Assembly: GCA_963995505.1 (NCBI GenBank) | Contig: OZ023180.1 | Coordinates: 1,302,501 to 1,366,500 of the forward strand | Direction of reading: 5' to 3' | Source of the DNA: Hypericum androsaemum | Taxonomy: Eukaryota; Streptophyta; Magnoliopsida; Malpighiales; Hypericaceae | DNA: 64,000 bases | Shown here: positions 33,012 to 43,279 of the stretch, piece by piece | Position numbering within the stretch: position 1 is the first letter of the stretch | How the letters are laid out: each line of letters opens with the position of its first letter | Translations under genes and position numbers: made by a program | The notes under the pieces: generated by a model | The model's input: the letters and a program-made list of their open reading frames with translations, nothing else | The model's database searches: none | Told to the model about the DNA's origin: nothing

Positions 33012-33602
33012 ATGGCTTCCAATTACTTCCTAATCTTTGCCATTCTTATTTTATCCTTCGTCCAATTCCAAGCACAAGGAAGCTACGTGGAATCCCTAAA
33101 CCCGAAAAGACTAGGTCTGAAGAAAGAAAAGCTAACCTACTTCCGGTTCTACATGCACGGCATAACCGCGGGATCAAGTCCCACCGCCCTGACCCTCATC
33201 ACACCTGAGAAAGACACGATGGTCCCTGGCGCCGGCACGACCAACACCATTGACGGAGTGTTTGGGACCGTTAACATCATCGACAACCCTCTAACCGAAG
33301 GCCCGGAGAGCAGCTCGAAACTGATCGGAAAAGTTCAAGGCGTATATGCGCAGACGTCCCAAGAGGAGACGAGCTTGTTGATGGCCATGAACTTTGTGTT
33401 CCTCGAGGAGAAGTACAACGGGAGCAGTATAGCCGTGTTGGGAAGAAACGAGGTCTACAATGAAGCTAGGGAGATGCCGGTCGTAGGCGGAAGTGGTCGG
33501 TTCCGGTTCGCCCGGGGATACGCGGTGACTACTACCTACACCTTCAATGAGACTGCTCAGGGTGTCATCTCCGAGTACCAGGTCTATGTCCTGCATTATT
33601 AA
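33012..33602 (+). CDS. Dirigent protein, copy 1
   Basis: Intact single-exon gene of 196 residues. Signal peptide at about 1-22 (MASNYFLIFAILILSFVQFQ), then one dirigent domain (about 40-196) with FRFYMHGITAG, GTVNIIDNPLTEGPESSS, KLIGKVQGVYAQTSQEE, an N-G-S glycosylation site, GGSGRFRFARGYA and the closing YQVYVLHY. Dirigent proteins act in the apoplast and guide stereoselective coupling of monolignol radicals to lignans or related products; this one looks like the DIR-b/d type related to Arabidopsis DIR21-23. The ATG at 33012 starts the signal peptide; the longer upstream frame is leader sequence. It differs from copy 2 at few residues (for example VES versus VTS after the signal peptide). 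Confidence 0.95.
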   Translation: MASNYFLIFAILILSFVQFQAQGSYVESLNPKRLGLKKEKLTYFRFYMHGITAGSSPTALTLITPEKDTMVPGAGTTNTIDGVFGTVNIIDNPLTEGPESSSKLIGKVQGVYAQTSQEETSLLMAMNFVFLEEKYNGSSIAVLGRNEVYNEAREMPVVGGSGRFRFARGYAVTTTYTFNETAQGVISEYQVYVLHY

Positions 33603-34109
33603 CTTGTCTTTCCAAGGGACTCGTTCCAACGACACAAGAACGGAAGAAGGATAATATTTGTGTAAAAATATTTAAAAAGACTTCTCTATGATAAGGCTTT
33701 ATTTGTAACTTCCATAAGATGAAGAATTTGTTCTTTTGTATTTAATTGAGCTATTTAGGCTTTATTAACTTGGAGCCCAAGTAAGATTTATTTAGTATAT
33801 ACGTTTACGGCCCAAGGATTGTGTAAGTGCTACATGTGTATTGTGAAATAATAAGTGTAATATTGTGCTTTATAATTTGAAGGTGTGAGAACTTTTTTCT
33901 GAAAAGATATATGTTTATCGATTCTTTACATTCTCATATAATCCGATTATGAAATAATTACCTCCTAATCGATATCTCTCTTAAGTCCCTATAAAAAGAG
34001 CGTCTTCCTCCAATCTCTAGCCATTAATCCCTCCAAAGAATTTCTGCGAAAAGAACCATTCATTAATAAACAAGTCTCACCATAAACCCTAGCAAAAGTC
34101 TCAAAAACA

Positions 34110-34492
34110 ATGTCGTCGAAGAAGATAACACTGAAGAGCTCGGAGTACCAAACGTTTGTAGTGGACGAGGCGGTGGCGCTTGTGTCACAGACAATCAATT
34201 ACTTGATCGAGGACGGCTGCACAAACAACGTGATCCAGCTCTCTAACGTGACCAGCGAGAACATGTCGAAGGTTCTCGAGTACTTCAAGAAGCACGTAGA
34301 GATGCCAAGGATGACAAGTCATTCGCCATCGAGGCCGACCTCAAGAACTGGGATGCAGAGTTCGTGAAAGTGGACGAGACCACCCTTTTTGGCCTCATGC
34401 TCGCCTATAAATACTTGGACATACAAAGTTTGCAGGACCTTACTTGCCAAACAATGGCAAATATGATGGTCCACGGAAAAATAATCCACTAA
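34110..34492 (+). pseudogene. SKP1-like gene, copy 1, 1-bp frameshift
   Basis: It starts [20 protein letters not shown], with the SKP1 BTB/POZ-type N-terminal fold through [10 protein letters not shown] missing base near 34302 (copies read 'gagaccgcc', here 'gagatgcc') breaks the frame. Beyond it, the other frame continues [35 protein letters not shown] and a stop at 34490-34492. SKP1 links F-box proteins to cullin in SCF ligases. Even without the frameshift the protein would end soon after DLTCQTMA, lacking the usual MIKGKTPEEIR...WAF tail. Confidence 0.85.
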
Positions 34493-35072
34493 TCTTTATT
34501 AATATATATTTTTATATATAATACATCGTTACATTAAATTTGATATTCTCTATACGATAATTATCCAGTAAAATATAATTTAATATTCGTATTAACTCAA
34601 TCCTTGTAATTTAAATAATGCATATTTCAATAATACTTTTAACATTTGTAAATTTTGAACTTAAAATTAATTCAATTTAGTTACTTCGTGGACTGTGCGA
34701 TGCGCCAACATTAGATTTTTTTAGGTGCCAAGATAGATACATATTTTGTTTAACACTAAACCAAATTAATTAGCCAATAGTCCTCTAATTTTTTTTGGTA
34801 TAAATAGTCCTCTAGTTAAATCAAGCCTTGAGCTTCTGAAATCTGTGACTCTAGATATTTCCCTCCCACGATAAAGTAATAACCGTTTAATACAAGGCGT
34901 CATAAATACTTAGGAGGTCCAATGTTCAAATTTGGCAATATCGTAGTGTAATAATTTTTCTTTAAAAAAAATCGTTTAACGTCATCAAATCCACAAGAAA
35001 GATTTCTCCTGGCATCGTCTTTTTTTAGAAGCTTCCTTACCGAACACATACCCGCAACTAACGAACTGAAAA
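34493..35072. other. AT-rich spacer of the module
   Basis: No gene. It is homologous to 39417-39962 (shared 'gatattctctatacgataat' and 'ccaatagtcctctaattttt'), part of the repeated dirigent-SKP1-FLZ module. Confidence 0.7.
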
Positions 35073-35227
35073 ATGACACTGCGATGCTCTTTTCCGAGGC
35101 CTACTAAGGAGATCATCCTCCCGCCGCAGGAAGATGTCGGAAGCGAGAAGGTGGCCTCCTGGTACTTGGATACGACGCCGGATGGGAGAAGTGAGAAGAA
35201 GCACAAGATGGATGGCAAGGTATCACC
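35073..35227 (+). pseudogene. FCS-like zinc finger (FLZ) gene, N-terminal fragment, copy 0
   Basis: The frame MTLRCSFPRPTKEIILPPQE, then D-V-G-S-E-K-V-A-S-W-Y-L-D-T-T-P-D-G up to KMDGKVSPSA, is shared with the copy at 39963. There, further downstream, an FLZ zinc-finger half follows. Here the homology stops near 35240 and runs into the dispersed block also found at 19325. The zinc finger is absent, so this is a truncated copy. FLZ proteins bind the SnRK1 kinase; identification rests on the downstream finger in the sister copies. Confidence 0.5.
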
Positions 35228-35239
35228 TTCGGCAATATA

Positions 35240-36120
35240 TATACATAAAATTGATCATAGAAGCAGTAGAGGCTACTTGGGTTTCTTTGTATTTGGCGGG
35301 ATAGGAAAAACTTGCAACGGTAGAATCTTCCGGGAAGCTGTACAAAACTCCTAATCAGTTTAGACTTCAGAGTTTCTATTTAAATTGGTTTCGTATTTTA
35401 TACCCTTACGGTGTCTGAAAATAAAAGTGGAGCAAAATTCTAACTCCTATAAACTTGGACTTTTTTTATAATCTTTTTTTCGACAATATCTTTTGAAAAA
35501 AAATGCAATTATCTTTGGTGTTAGAGTTCTGATTTTCTTCCACCTCTCAAAATGCACCTTATACGTGTAAGATGAACTTTTTTAACAATTTCTGTCAATT
35601 TATACTGTATCTTATTGATGCACGGACTTTATCTTAATTTGGTCTAATACACCGGGTTTTAGGCCCAGTTAACTGGATCAAATTGGACTTTGCTTGTAAT
35701 CAAGTCAAAAAATATCTTTGTTCGTGTAGTGTTATCAGCAGTACTCTTTCTCTAAGGTGATTTTTTCTGAAATGGTTTTACCGTTTCAGAGTTTTGAAGT
35801 GACCGTACACTGCGAAATCTTCTTTGACACATAGTATTATTAATAAATTTAACCATTTAAAAAAAATTGATACGATATCTTGTGTTATTAGCTCAAGAGC
35901 TCTTTCTTATTATTATTGATTACTGTTACGCTATTGCTCATTCAACATTTTAATGTTGTGCGCTTTGGCTGTTGATTTTAGAAGTGACAGAGAATATTTC
36001 CATGATAATTGATATTGAAAAAAAAATTAGAAGATAGATAGACTCTTTAAACGACGCCGTTGCTCACGTGTGGTACCTGTTAAACGACGCCGTTGCTCAC
36101 AACTTCCTCACAAATCAAGA
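35240..36120. repeat. Copy 2 of the dispersed duplication (copy 1 at 19325-20050)
   Basis: Same ordered phrases as copy 1 ('agtagaggctacttgggttt', 'cttgcaacggtagaatct', 'aaacgacgccgttgctc'). It sits exactly where the FLZ fragment loses homology to its sister copies, so the block was probably inserted here or replaced the gene's 3' part. Confidence 0.75.
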
Positions 36121-36139
36121 AACGGAGTAACGGGACTCT

Positions 36140-37170
36140 TCTTCTTCTTTTTTTCTCCTCTTCAATTTTTCTTTGGCCTTGTGCGCTAATACGCAAATGC
36201 ACGTGACGTGAAAGTGAGATATTATTTACGTGAATCTTTGATTTATTTATAAGAACTTGAAACTAAACATACTGCTTACGATCAACTAATTAACGGTACA
36301 TAAACATGATCGGATCCCTTGAATCCAGTCTCTTTCTCTCTTTCTTCGGTTTCCTGTCGAAATTCATTGCCATCACGTGGATATAATCACATTTATATCA
36401 TTATGGGTGATTATTCAGACGCATCAGAATATCCGAATTTTGTTTTTTTATCCAAATCTGAACATTCCACCTATCCAAAATTCTAAATACAACTTCGTTT
36501 TTACATTCAGATTTCTGAAACACCCCCAATAACATCGGAATCATGTCATTATTGGATCTAATTGCACAGCGTCTACGTTTCGGCCTTCCGATAAAATTTT
36601 GTTTTGTGCATTTGGGCCGTCCCATGAATGATTGAGATAGTGGGCTCATCTGATTCAGTTAGGCTTTTCAGCACAGAAGACCATGTGAGCCCACCAACAA
36701 GAGAGAGATGACCAATAGGCAATTGAGTTGTTATCCTTCACTATTAAAGTTGTCGTCGTTATCCTTTTGAAGATAAGTTTTTGTCTTAGAGAAGAAAAAT
36801 CTAACAAGAGAGAGATGAAAAATAGATATGTTAGACTGAAGTATGTTACTATGTTTTAGGTTAAAATCTTAAGAATAAAAAGTTAACGTGGAAAAAATTA
36901 TTTGTAATAGAATATGACAATATTATAAATATTTTTTTAGAGGTATACTATACTCTAAATATGAAAGGTTCAAAAATCAACAAAAGAGATTGGAATACCA
37001 AACACTAAAAGTTAACCGTAGATCAGAAATTCCTCAATAAAAGGCCGCCGGGAGCCAGCCGCCAAAACAGAACAAATTTGAGACATTTAACGGTCAATTT
37101 TTTTTGAAAGGTTTTAACGGTCAACTGAAGTTGCTTGCACCGGATAATGCATTTCCTACCATTTAACGTT
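36140..37170. repeat. Module upstream flank, copy for dirigent 2
   Basis: A diverged version of 31840-32820: 'cttgtgcgctaatacgcaaa', 'catttgggccgtcccatgaa' and 'atcagaaattcctcaataaa' recur in order. No gene. It lacks the small retroposon seen upstream of copies 3 and 4. Confidence 0.7.
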
Positions 37171-37268
37171 TGACCACGTGGACGTCTGCATGTATATTTT
37201 AAAATAATCCCATGCAGACTTAGTCTCCTTGATTCTTTTCGAGAATTGGCCCCGGATTTCTATATAAG
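37171..37268 (+). promoter_or_regulatory. Dirigent promoter block, copy 2: G-box and TATA
   Basis: CACGTG at 37175-37180 in 'gtttgaccacgtggacgtct'; tatataa at 37261-37267. Confidence 0.7.
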
Positions 37269-37385
37269 TACCGTTATCTTCCCCATCAGAATCATAGTTT
37301 CATACAATTCTCGAAGTCCTCAGATTTTTACCAGCTCCGAATTTGATATCGACCATCAGACATACCTCTTCATTTCCCAGACGCT

Positions 37386-37976
37386 ATGGCTTCCAACTAC
37401 TTCCTAATCTTTGCCATTCTCATTTTGTCCTTCGTCCAATTCCAAGCACAAGGAAGCTACGTCACATCCCTAAACCCTAAAAGACTAGGTCTGAAGAAAG
37501 AAAAGCTAACCTACTTTCGGTTCTACATGCACGGCATAACCGCGGGATCAAGCCCCACCGCCTTGACCCTTATCACACCTGAGAAAGACACGATGGTCCC
37601 GGACGCCGGCACGACGAACACCATCGACGGTGTGTTCGGGACCGTTAACATTATCGACAACCCGTTAACCGAAGGCCCGGAGAGCAGCTCCAAGCTGATC
37701 GGCAAAGTGCAAGGCGTATATGCACAGACGTCCCAAGAGGAGACGAGCTTGTTGATGGCCATGAACTTTGTGTTTGTCGAGGAGAAGTACAATGGGAGCA
37801 GCATAGCCGTGCTGGGGAGAAACCAGGTGTACAATGAAGCTAGGGAGATGCCGATCGTCGGCGGAAGTGGTCGGTTCCGGTTTGCCCGGGGATACACGGT
37901 GGCTACTACCTACACCTTCAATGAGACTGCTCAGGGTGTCATCTCCGAGTACCAGGTCTATGTCCTTCATTATTAA
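37386..37976 (+). CDS. Dirigent protein, copy 2
   Basis: Intact, 196 residues, same layout as copy 1: signal peptide, then a dirigent domain ending YQVYVLHY. It differs by small changes such as V-P-D-A-G (copy 1 V-P-G-A-G), FVFVEEKYNG (FVFLEEKYNG) and MPIVGG (MPVVGG). The leader between TATA and ATG is longer than in the other copies, with about 45 extra bases before 'tttcccagacgct'. Expected to be secreted and to act in phenolic radical coupling in the cell wall. Confidence 0.95.
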   Translation: MASNYFLIFAILILSFVQFQAQGSYVTSLNPKRLGLKKEKLTYFRFYMHGITAGSSPTALTLITPEKDTMVPDAGTTNTIDGVFGTVNIIDNPLTEGPESSSKLIGKVQGVYAQTSQEETSLLMAMNFVFVEEKYNGSSIAVLGRNQVYNEAREMPIVGGSGRFRFARGYTVATTYTFNETAQGVISEYQVYVLHY

Positions 37977-38456
37977 CTTATCTTTCCAAGGGACTCGTTC
38001 CAACGACACAACAACGGAAGAATTCGTAATAGGATAATATTGGTGTAAAAATATTTAAAAAGACTTCTCTATGATAAGGCTTTATTTGTAACTTCCATAA
38101 GATGAAGAATTTGTTCTTTTGTATTTAATTGAGCTAGTTAGGCTTTATTAACTTGGAGCCCAAGTAAGATTTATTTAGTATATATGTTTACGGCCCAAGG
38201 ATTGTGTAAGTGCCACATGTGTATTGTGAAAATAATTTGAAGGTGTGAGAACTTTTTTTCTGGAAAGACATTTTTTCGATTATTTACATTCTAATATAAT
38301 CCGATTATAAAACAATTACCTCCTAATCGATGCCTCTCCTAAGCGAGCGTCTTCCTCTAATATCTAGCCATCAATCCCTTCAAAGAATTTCTGCGAAAAG
38401 AATCATTGATTAATAAACAAGTCTCACCATAAACCCTAGCAAAATTCTCAAAAACA

Positions 38457-39416
38457 ATGTCATCGAAGATGATAACACTGAAGAGCTCGGATTACCAAAC
38501 GTTTGTCGTGAACGAGGCGGTGGCTCTTGTGTCACAGATGATCAAGCACTTGAAGGACGGCTCTGTTAAGCCAACGGACCCAACAAAATTGTCAACACGA
38601 GCAAGCAAATCACAAAAACAAATGAATGAAAGACAAGGATTTGGTCACCAGGTTCGATCTCAAGGATCTACGTTCGAGGGTGTACCAAGCTAGGAGAATT
38701 TTTCACTATCTCACTAAATATAACTCACTTGCTCTCTCTTTACAATGAATGACCCACCCACTCACATGGAACAACATAAATGAACTTTAGAAAGGGTATT
38801 TATAGTCCCACAAATCCTACAAGGTTATTTGGATCGGAAGGGGCACTTTTATCCATGAAAATATACTTTTTCTAGCACCCTTGGCAGACTCCAAAGACTT
38901 GGCGGTCCCAAAGAAAGCTACTGCCTCGCAACCCTTTTAGAGTTGGTTGGCGCCAATCATTTGGCTTACTCCAGGCAAGGATGTTTGGGAGGGCTGGCGC
39001 CCGCCAGGGCAGCCAATCCCAAACTTTTCCGCCTCTTCGTGTTTCGTTGTTTCACCCGTCACTTGATCCGGTTGACTCCCGAGCGTCCCCAAACCCCGAA
39101 TCATATTCGAACAAGTCCCGAACCGCTTTTCGGGCTCCATACTCCACACATAGACAACGTGATCCAGCTCCCTAACGTGATCAGCAAGATCATGTCGAAG
39201 GTGATCGAGTACTGCAAGAAGCACGTGGAGACCGCCAAGGATGACAAGTCGTTCGCCATCCAGGCCGACCTCAAGAACTCGGAAGCAGAGTTCGTGAAAG
39301 TGGACCAGATCACCCTTTTTGGCCTCATGCTCGCCGCTAAATACTTGGACATACGAAGTTTGCAGGACCTTACTTGCCAAACAATGGCAGATATGATGAT
39401 CGACCAAAAATACTAA
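38457..39416 (+). pseudogene. SKP1-like gene, unit A, split by a solo LTR
   Basis: The N-terminal part (38457-38563) reads [20 protein letters not shown] to LVSQMIKHLKDG. A 587-bp LTR (38564-39150) interrupts it. The gene resumes at about 39151 with [40 protein letters not shown] and [20 protein letters not shown] (39416). Apart from the insertion and a small deletion before it, the frame of the second part is intact. The usual C-terminal 35-40 residues are absent, as in the other copies here. Confidence 0.85.
38564..39150 (-). mobile_element. Solo LTR in the SKP1-like gene, unit A
   Basis: On the minus strand it begins TGTGTGGAGTATGGAGC and ends TTGGCTTAACA (TG...CA). A TATA word (ctataaatacc) lies near 38797. 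No internal region is present. The same LTR occupies the same site in unit B (46936-47526), so the insertion predates the tandem duplication. No clean 5-bp target duplication remains. Confidence 0.75.
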
Positions 39417-39962
39417 TTTTTGTTAATATATGTTTTTGAGATATAGCACATGGTTACATTGAATTTGATATTCTCTATACGATAATTATCCAATAAAATA
39501 CAATTTAATATTCGTATTAACTCATCCTCGTAATTTAAATAATGCATCTTTCAATCCCTACTTTTATTCCTGTTAGTCCCTTCTTTCAAATCTCTTATTC
39601 GATATTGACCACCGTCTTAATGAATTTTTTAATAATATTTTTAACATTTGTAAAAGTTGAACTTAAAATTAATTCAATTTAGTTACTTAGTGGACCACCG
39701 ATGCGCCAAAATAGATACATATTTCGTTTACTCTAAACCAAATTAATTAGCCAATAGTCCTCTAATTTTTTTTTTGGTATAAATAGTCCTTTAATAAATC
39801 AAGCCTTGAGCTTGTGAAATCTGCGACTCTAGATATTTCCCCCCCAACAGAAAGTAAAAACCGTTTAACGTAATCAAATCCACAAGAAAATTTTCTCCTC
39901 GCATCGTCTTTTTTTCAGAAGCTTCCTCACCGAACACCTACCCGCAACTAACGAACTGAAAA

Positions 39963-40245
39963 ATGACACTGCGATGCCGTTTTCCGAGGCCAACCAAGTA
40001 GATCATCCTCCCGCCGCAAGAAGACGTCGGAAGCCAGAAGGTGGCCTCCTGATACTTGGATACAACGCCGGATGGGAGCAGTGAGAAGAAGCACAAGATG
40101 GACGGCAAGGTAGCACCTTCGGCGACGAGATCAATATTCTATATCGGATCTCCGACGAGGGAGAAGAAGGGTTCTTGGAGTTCCTCAGGAACTGCAGCCT
40201 CTGCGAGAAGGTGCTCGATCATGGACGCAATATGTACATGTACAA
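39963..40245 (+). pseudogene. FCS-like zinc finger (FLZ) gene, unit A, broken
   Basis: The N-terminal part starts MTLRCRFPRPTK but has in-frame stops (after PTK and after KVAS). The distal part encodes GFLEFLRNCSLCEKVLDHGR then N-M-Y-M-Y-K up to a donor (aa|gtacgt at 40246). That is the first half of the FLZ (DUF581) finger, F-L-x-x-C-x-L-C-x-K-x-L-x-x-x-x-x-x-x-M-Y, whose second half (FCSxxCR) normally lies in the next exon. A 25-base deletion relative to unit B ('gaagaagggttc') puts the two parts out of frame. No second-half exon was found; a LINE relic fills the would-be intron. Confidence 0.7.
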
Positions 40246-40249
40246 GTAC

Positions 40250-41200
40250 GTAAAACTCTTCTTGTTTGATTCCCTCCTCCTTGCCCTATCTCACAAAAAC
40301 ATAGGAGAATCTTTCATTTTTCATTATTCTTCCTTCTTTATTGATTAATTTTTTGAATTTAGAATCGAGCATCCACATATAAAAGAGCAAGCTTCAAAGT
40401 TACAACAGATCGCGTTAGCTAAACGTCACTAGTGTCCCGCATCAAAAGAGCAACAAGGCCAGTAGGTGGCGTACATAGCTTATGAAGTCCTAATGGAAGT
40501 GAAAAGCCAAGGTTGGTAACAACAATTCGCTCACGATAAACCTGTCTAATCTCTACTACCCACTCACGGCCCAAAATTTCCCGATGAGGATAGAAGAGGC
40601 AGTAGGGTCAGGCGGGTCTTCTGTCAGGAGGGCATCCGCTACAAGTTTTGAGTCAACCTCCAGGAGAATTTGCCTGCAACCAAGACTCTATGCTGTGTTC
40701 AACCCATGGAGTGCGCCCCACAATTCGGCCGTCACACAAGAGCAGCTTCCCAATTTAGAAGCAAAACCGCCAATCCAGCAGCCGGCTCTGTCCCGGAGGA
40801 GACCCCCTGCCGTCGCCATACTTGTGGATGCTCTTCGTGCTCCGTCTGTGTTGATTTTTATCCATCCAGGCGGGGGTGGTTGCCATACAATCAGTTCTTC
40901 ATGCCTCCTTGGCCTTAAACTCATTTCCGCAGCTGCTTGCCATGCCTCCTCAATCTCCTGAACCCTAAGACAAAGAAAGGCAAATGGGTCAGCAGGCCAC
41001 TCTTCCACTTCTTCCCAAACCTCCTGATTTCTCCACTTCCAAAATTGGTTTAATGCCACAATGAACATATTTGACCAAGTTGGGGAGGCAGAGATATTAG
41101 TTTCAAGCCGGGAAGAGAGGTCATAAGTAAAGAAACCGAGCATTTTCCTGATATTTATTAATGCAGCAACCGAGCATTTTGCTCGCCTGAGTGCAGACAA
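40250..41200 (-). mobile_element. LINE remnant: RNase H end of a non-LTR retrotransposon, unit A
   Basis: The minus-strand frame contains PPPGWIKINTDGARRASTSM, AGGLLRDRAGCWIGGF, TAELWGALHGLNTA, an in-frame TAG, and then LGCRQILLEVDSKLVADALL. This is the RNase H domain (D...E...D pattern) at the C-terminus of plant L1-type LINE polyproteins. Only the 3' end of the element is present. The TAG is TGG in unit B, so it arose after the duplication. A 30-base repeat around 'accgagcatttt' near 41145-41180 is specific to this copy. Confidence 0.75.
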
Positions 41201-41954
41201 TTGAAGATGATGTTGGATGGGGTCAATCTAGACACCACTTCGAGGCGTGGCACACTTGCAATAGAAAATTGTGCAATTTAGCTCGTTGTAGATGTGCATA
41301 ACTATTAGAATCAGAGTTGTTTTTTCAAGGGACATGCCCATAGTTGAGCACTTCTAGATTTCAATTTGTTTAGTTGGGAGACGTTACCCAACACCAATTT
41401 TAATAGAAAATAACAAAAGAAATCGAAAAAGATCTTTACCAATTTTAGTTGATCGACGCCTCACTATATAAACATACCCGTAACTTTTTTGATGAAGGAA
41501 TGGCGGAAATTTTGTGTTGTTGATTCGTATTTTTTGTGATGTTTTTGTATTAGAACGTATCATCTGGCTTATAGAGCTTTAGACTTGGATTTATTTAGGA
41601 AAAATTTCACTTATAGTTAATTTTTTCAACTCGATTGTATACATCAGCGCCACGTCAACACCACATTATATTTTCTATCCTAGATGTTGATGACGTGTCA
41701 AAATAAAAATTCTAATTTTCTAACCCTATTTAACAATCTCAAATCCCTACTAATTTTAACCTAACTCCTAAAATACTTACAGAACCTTCTCCCGCTCTCG
41801 CCTCACCATCTCCACCTCCAATTTTCCAACCCAACTCTCAAAATCACAAATTGTTTAAAAGGAATATAGAAAAGTTTCAAATGAAACTTTCCTATCCTAA
41901 GGAGAAGAATCCTCGCCGTGGGGGGACCGGAGACGGCGGAGCGGGGACCGATCG

Positions 41955-42353
41955 ATGGCGGACGCGAAGAGCTACGACGTGAAAAGCGACACCTGGGCCC
42001 CGGTCGTGAGCCTTCCCTCGGGGTTTGAGAGGTAAGACTCCGCTGTGATGGGCGGGAAGATATACCTAACAAAAGGCTGGGTGTGGCCATTTTATTTCAC
42101 GCCACGTGGCACAGTGTACGACAGCGATTGGGACGTATGACCGGAGATGAGCAGCGCGATAAGGGAAGCCTGGACAAGGCTGAGCATGGTCCTGGATGGG
42201 AACCTGTTCGTGCACTCGTCAGGGTTAAACGTCGCCGTTGGAACAGTGAGTGAGGTCCGGGAGTGGGAGTTTTCCGTCGACTGGGAGGTCATTGTTGCCC
42301 CAAAGGCGTTTTCCGACTTTTCACCTCGCAACTATGAGGTCCTTTACGCCTAG
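41955..42353 (+). pseudogene. Kelch-repeat fragment of an F-box/kelch gene, unit A
   Basis: One frame reads MADAKSYDVKSDTWAPVVSL, PSGFER-stop-DSAVMGGKIYLTKGW, FTPRGTVYDSDWDV-stop-PEMSSAIREAWTRLSMVLDGNL, ending at TAG 42351-42353. The spacing of Y-D-V-x-x-D-x-W and V-M-G-G-K-I-Y fits kelch blades of F-box/kelch proteins such as the At1g16250 type. Two internal stops and the lack of an F-box mark it as captured, non-functional sequence inside the Mutator-like element. Confidence 0.7.
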
Positions 42354-42580
42354 TGATTTTCAGGGAAAGGTGTAAATTCGTGTAATTTGATATTTCATAA
42401 TCATTGTACAGTACCGACGTCATTGATAAAATGACCAATTTGAGATTTTTGAAACTTTCCTATATTCTTTTTAAACAATTTGTGATTTTGGGAGTTAGGG
42501 TTGGAAAATTAGAGGTGGAGATGGTGAGACGAGAGAGGGAGAGGGTTCTAAAAGTATTTTAAGGGTTGGGTTGAAATTAG

Positions 42581-42900
42581 CATGGTTTTAAAAAACGAGA
42601 TCCGACCGGTTGGACCGTGAAACGGGCACAAGATCGGGGCATTTTTAGGCTTTTAACGGGGTCTGTACTAACCAGACTAAATCTGGTCGGACCGGCCAAT
42701 TTTGAGGTCCATCCTGACCGGTCGAACCCGGTTAGTACAAAAATGGGTGAAATTGACTTTTTTTTGTGGTTTTCGAGGAAAAAAATTGATTTGACAAATT
42801 TATAAAGTAATAAATAAATAAATAAGTAGATTTATAGAGTAGAAAGATAAAAAATTAAGTCTACTTTTTTTAATAAAAAATAAGTATATTTTAACCTACA

Positions 42901-42944
<44 letters not shown>

Positions 42945-43071
42945 ATTTAAAATATTTAAAAATAAAAAATAAAAAATTTTGGTCCGACCAAGGGTTCGAC
43001 CGGTCCGACCGATCGACCCAGAGGATGGTAGAAATCCCGGGTCAGCCGCCGGGTCGTTTTTTAAAACCATG
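42581..43071. mobile_element. hAT-type MITE, 491 bp, 8-bp target duplication
   Basis: The terminal repeats are perfect over 18 bases (catggttttaaaaaacga at 42581-42598 and its reverse complement at 43054-43071). The target duplication gaaattag lies at 42573-42580 and 43072-43079. GC-rich sub-terminal words (ccgaccggttggaccg) face each other, and the centre holds a TA microsatellite (about 42900-42942). Unit B has the uninterrupted site (gaaattag at 57492-57499). Confidence 0.95.
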
Positions 43072-43279
43072 GAAATTAGTAGGGATTTGAGATTTTTAAT
43101 TAGATTAGAAAAATTGAAATTTTTTATTTTGACATGTCATCAATACCTAGGACAGAAAATACGATGTGGTGCTGACATGATTCTAATGTATATAGTCGAG
43201 TTAGAAAAATAAACTCCGATTATAAATTTATCATCAAAAATATCACTTTTGGAAATTTTTGTCACCCAAAAACAAACCT

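Larger units (their letters stand above)
41597..43260 (+). mobile_element. Pack-MULE-like element with F-box/kelch fragment, unit A
   Basis: Long inverted ends of about 300 bp: 'caaatccctactaatttt' and 'ctcaccatctccacctcc' in the left arm (about 41597-41890) are mirrored by 'tagtagggatttgag' and 'ggtggagatggtgag' in the right arm (about 42440-43260). The right arm is interrupted by a 491-bp MITE (42581-43071). The outer borders are approximate and no target duplication was fixed. Cargo is the kelch fragment at 41955-42353. Confidence 0.7.

Noticed and set aside
35073..35354. 93-residue frame containing GGIGKT, like a nucleotide-binding P-loop
   Set aside because: The second half is the dispersed repeat block shared with 19325-20050, where the frame is not kept. 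No helicase or kinase context; the P-loop likeness is chance.
38937..39407. 156- and 157-residue frames on both strands
   Set aside because: They join solo LTR sequence with the end of the SKP1-like gene; the antisense one is a shadow.
42898..42942. TA repeat as a possible promoter or origin
   Set aside because: It is a simple microsatellite in the centre of a MITE.
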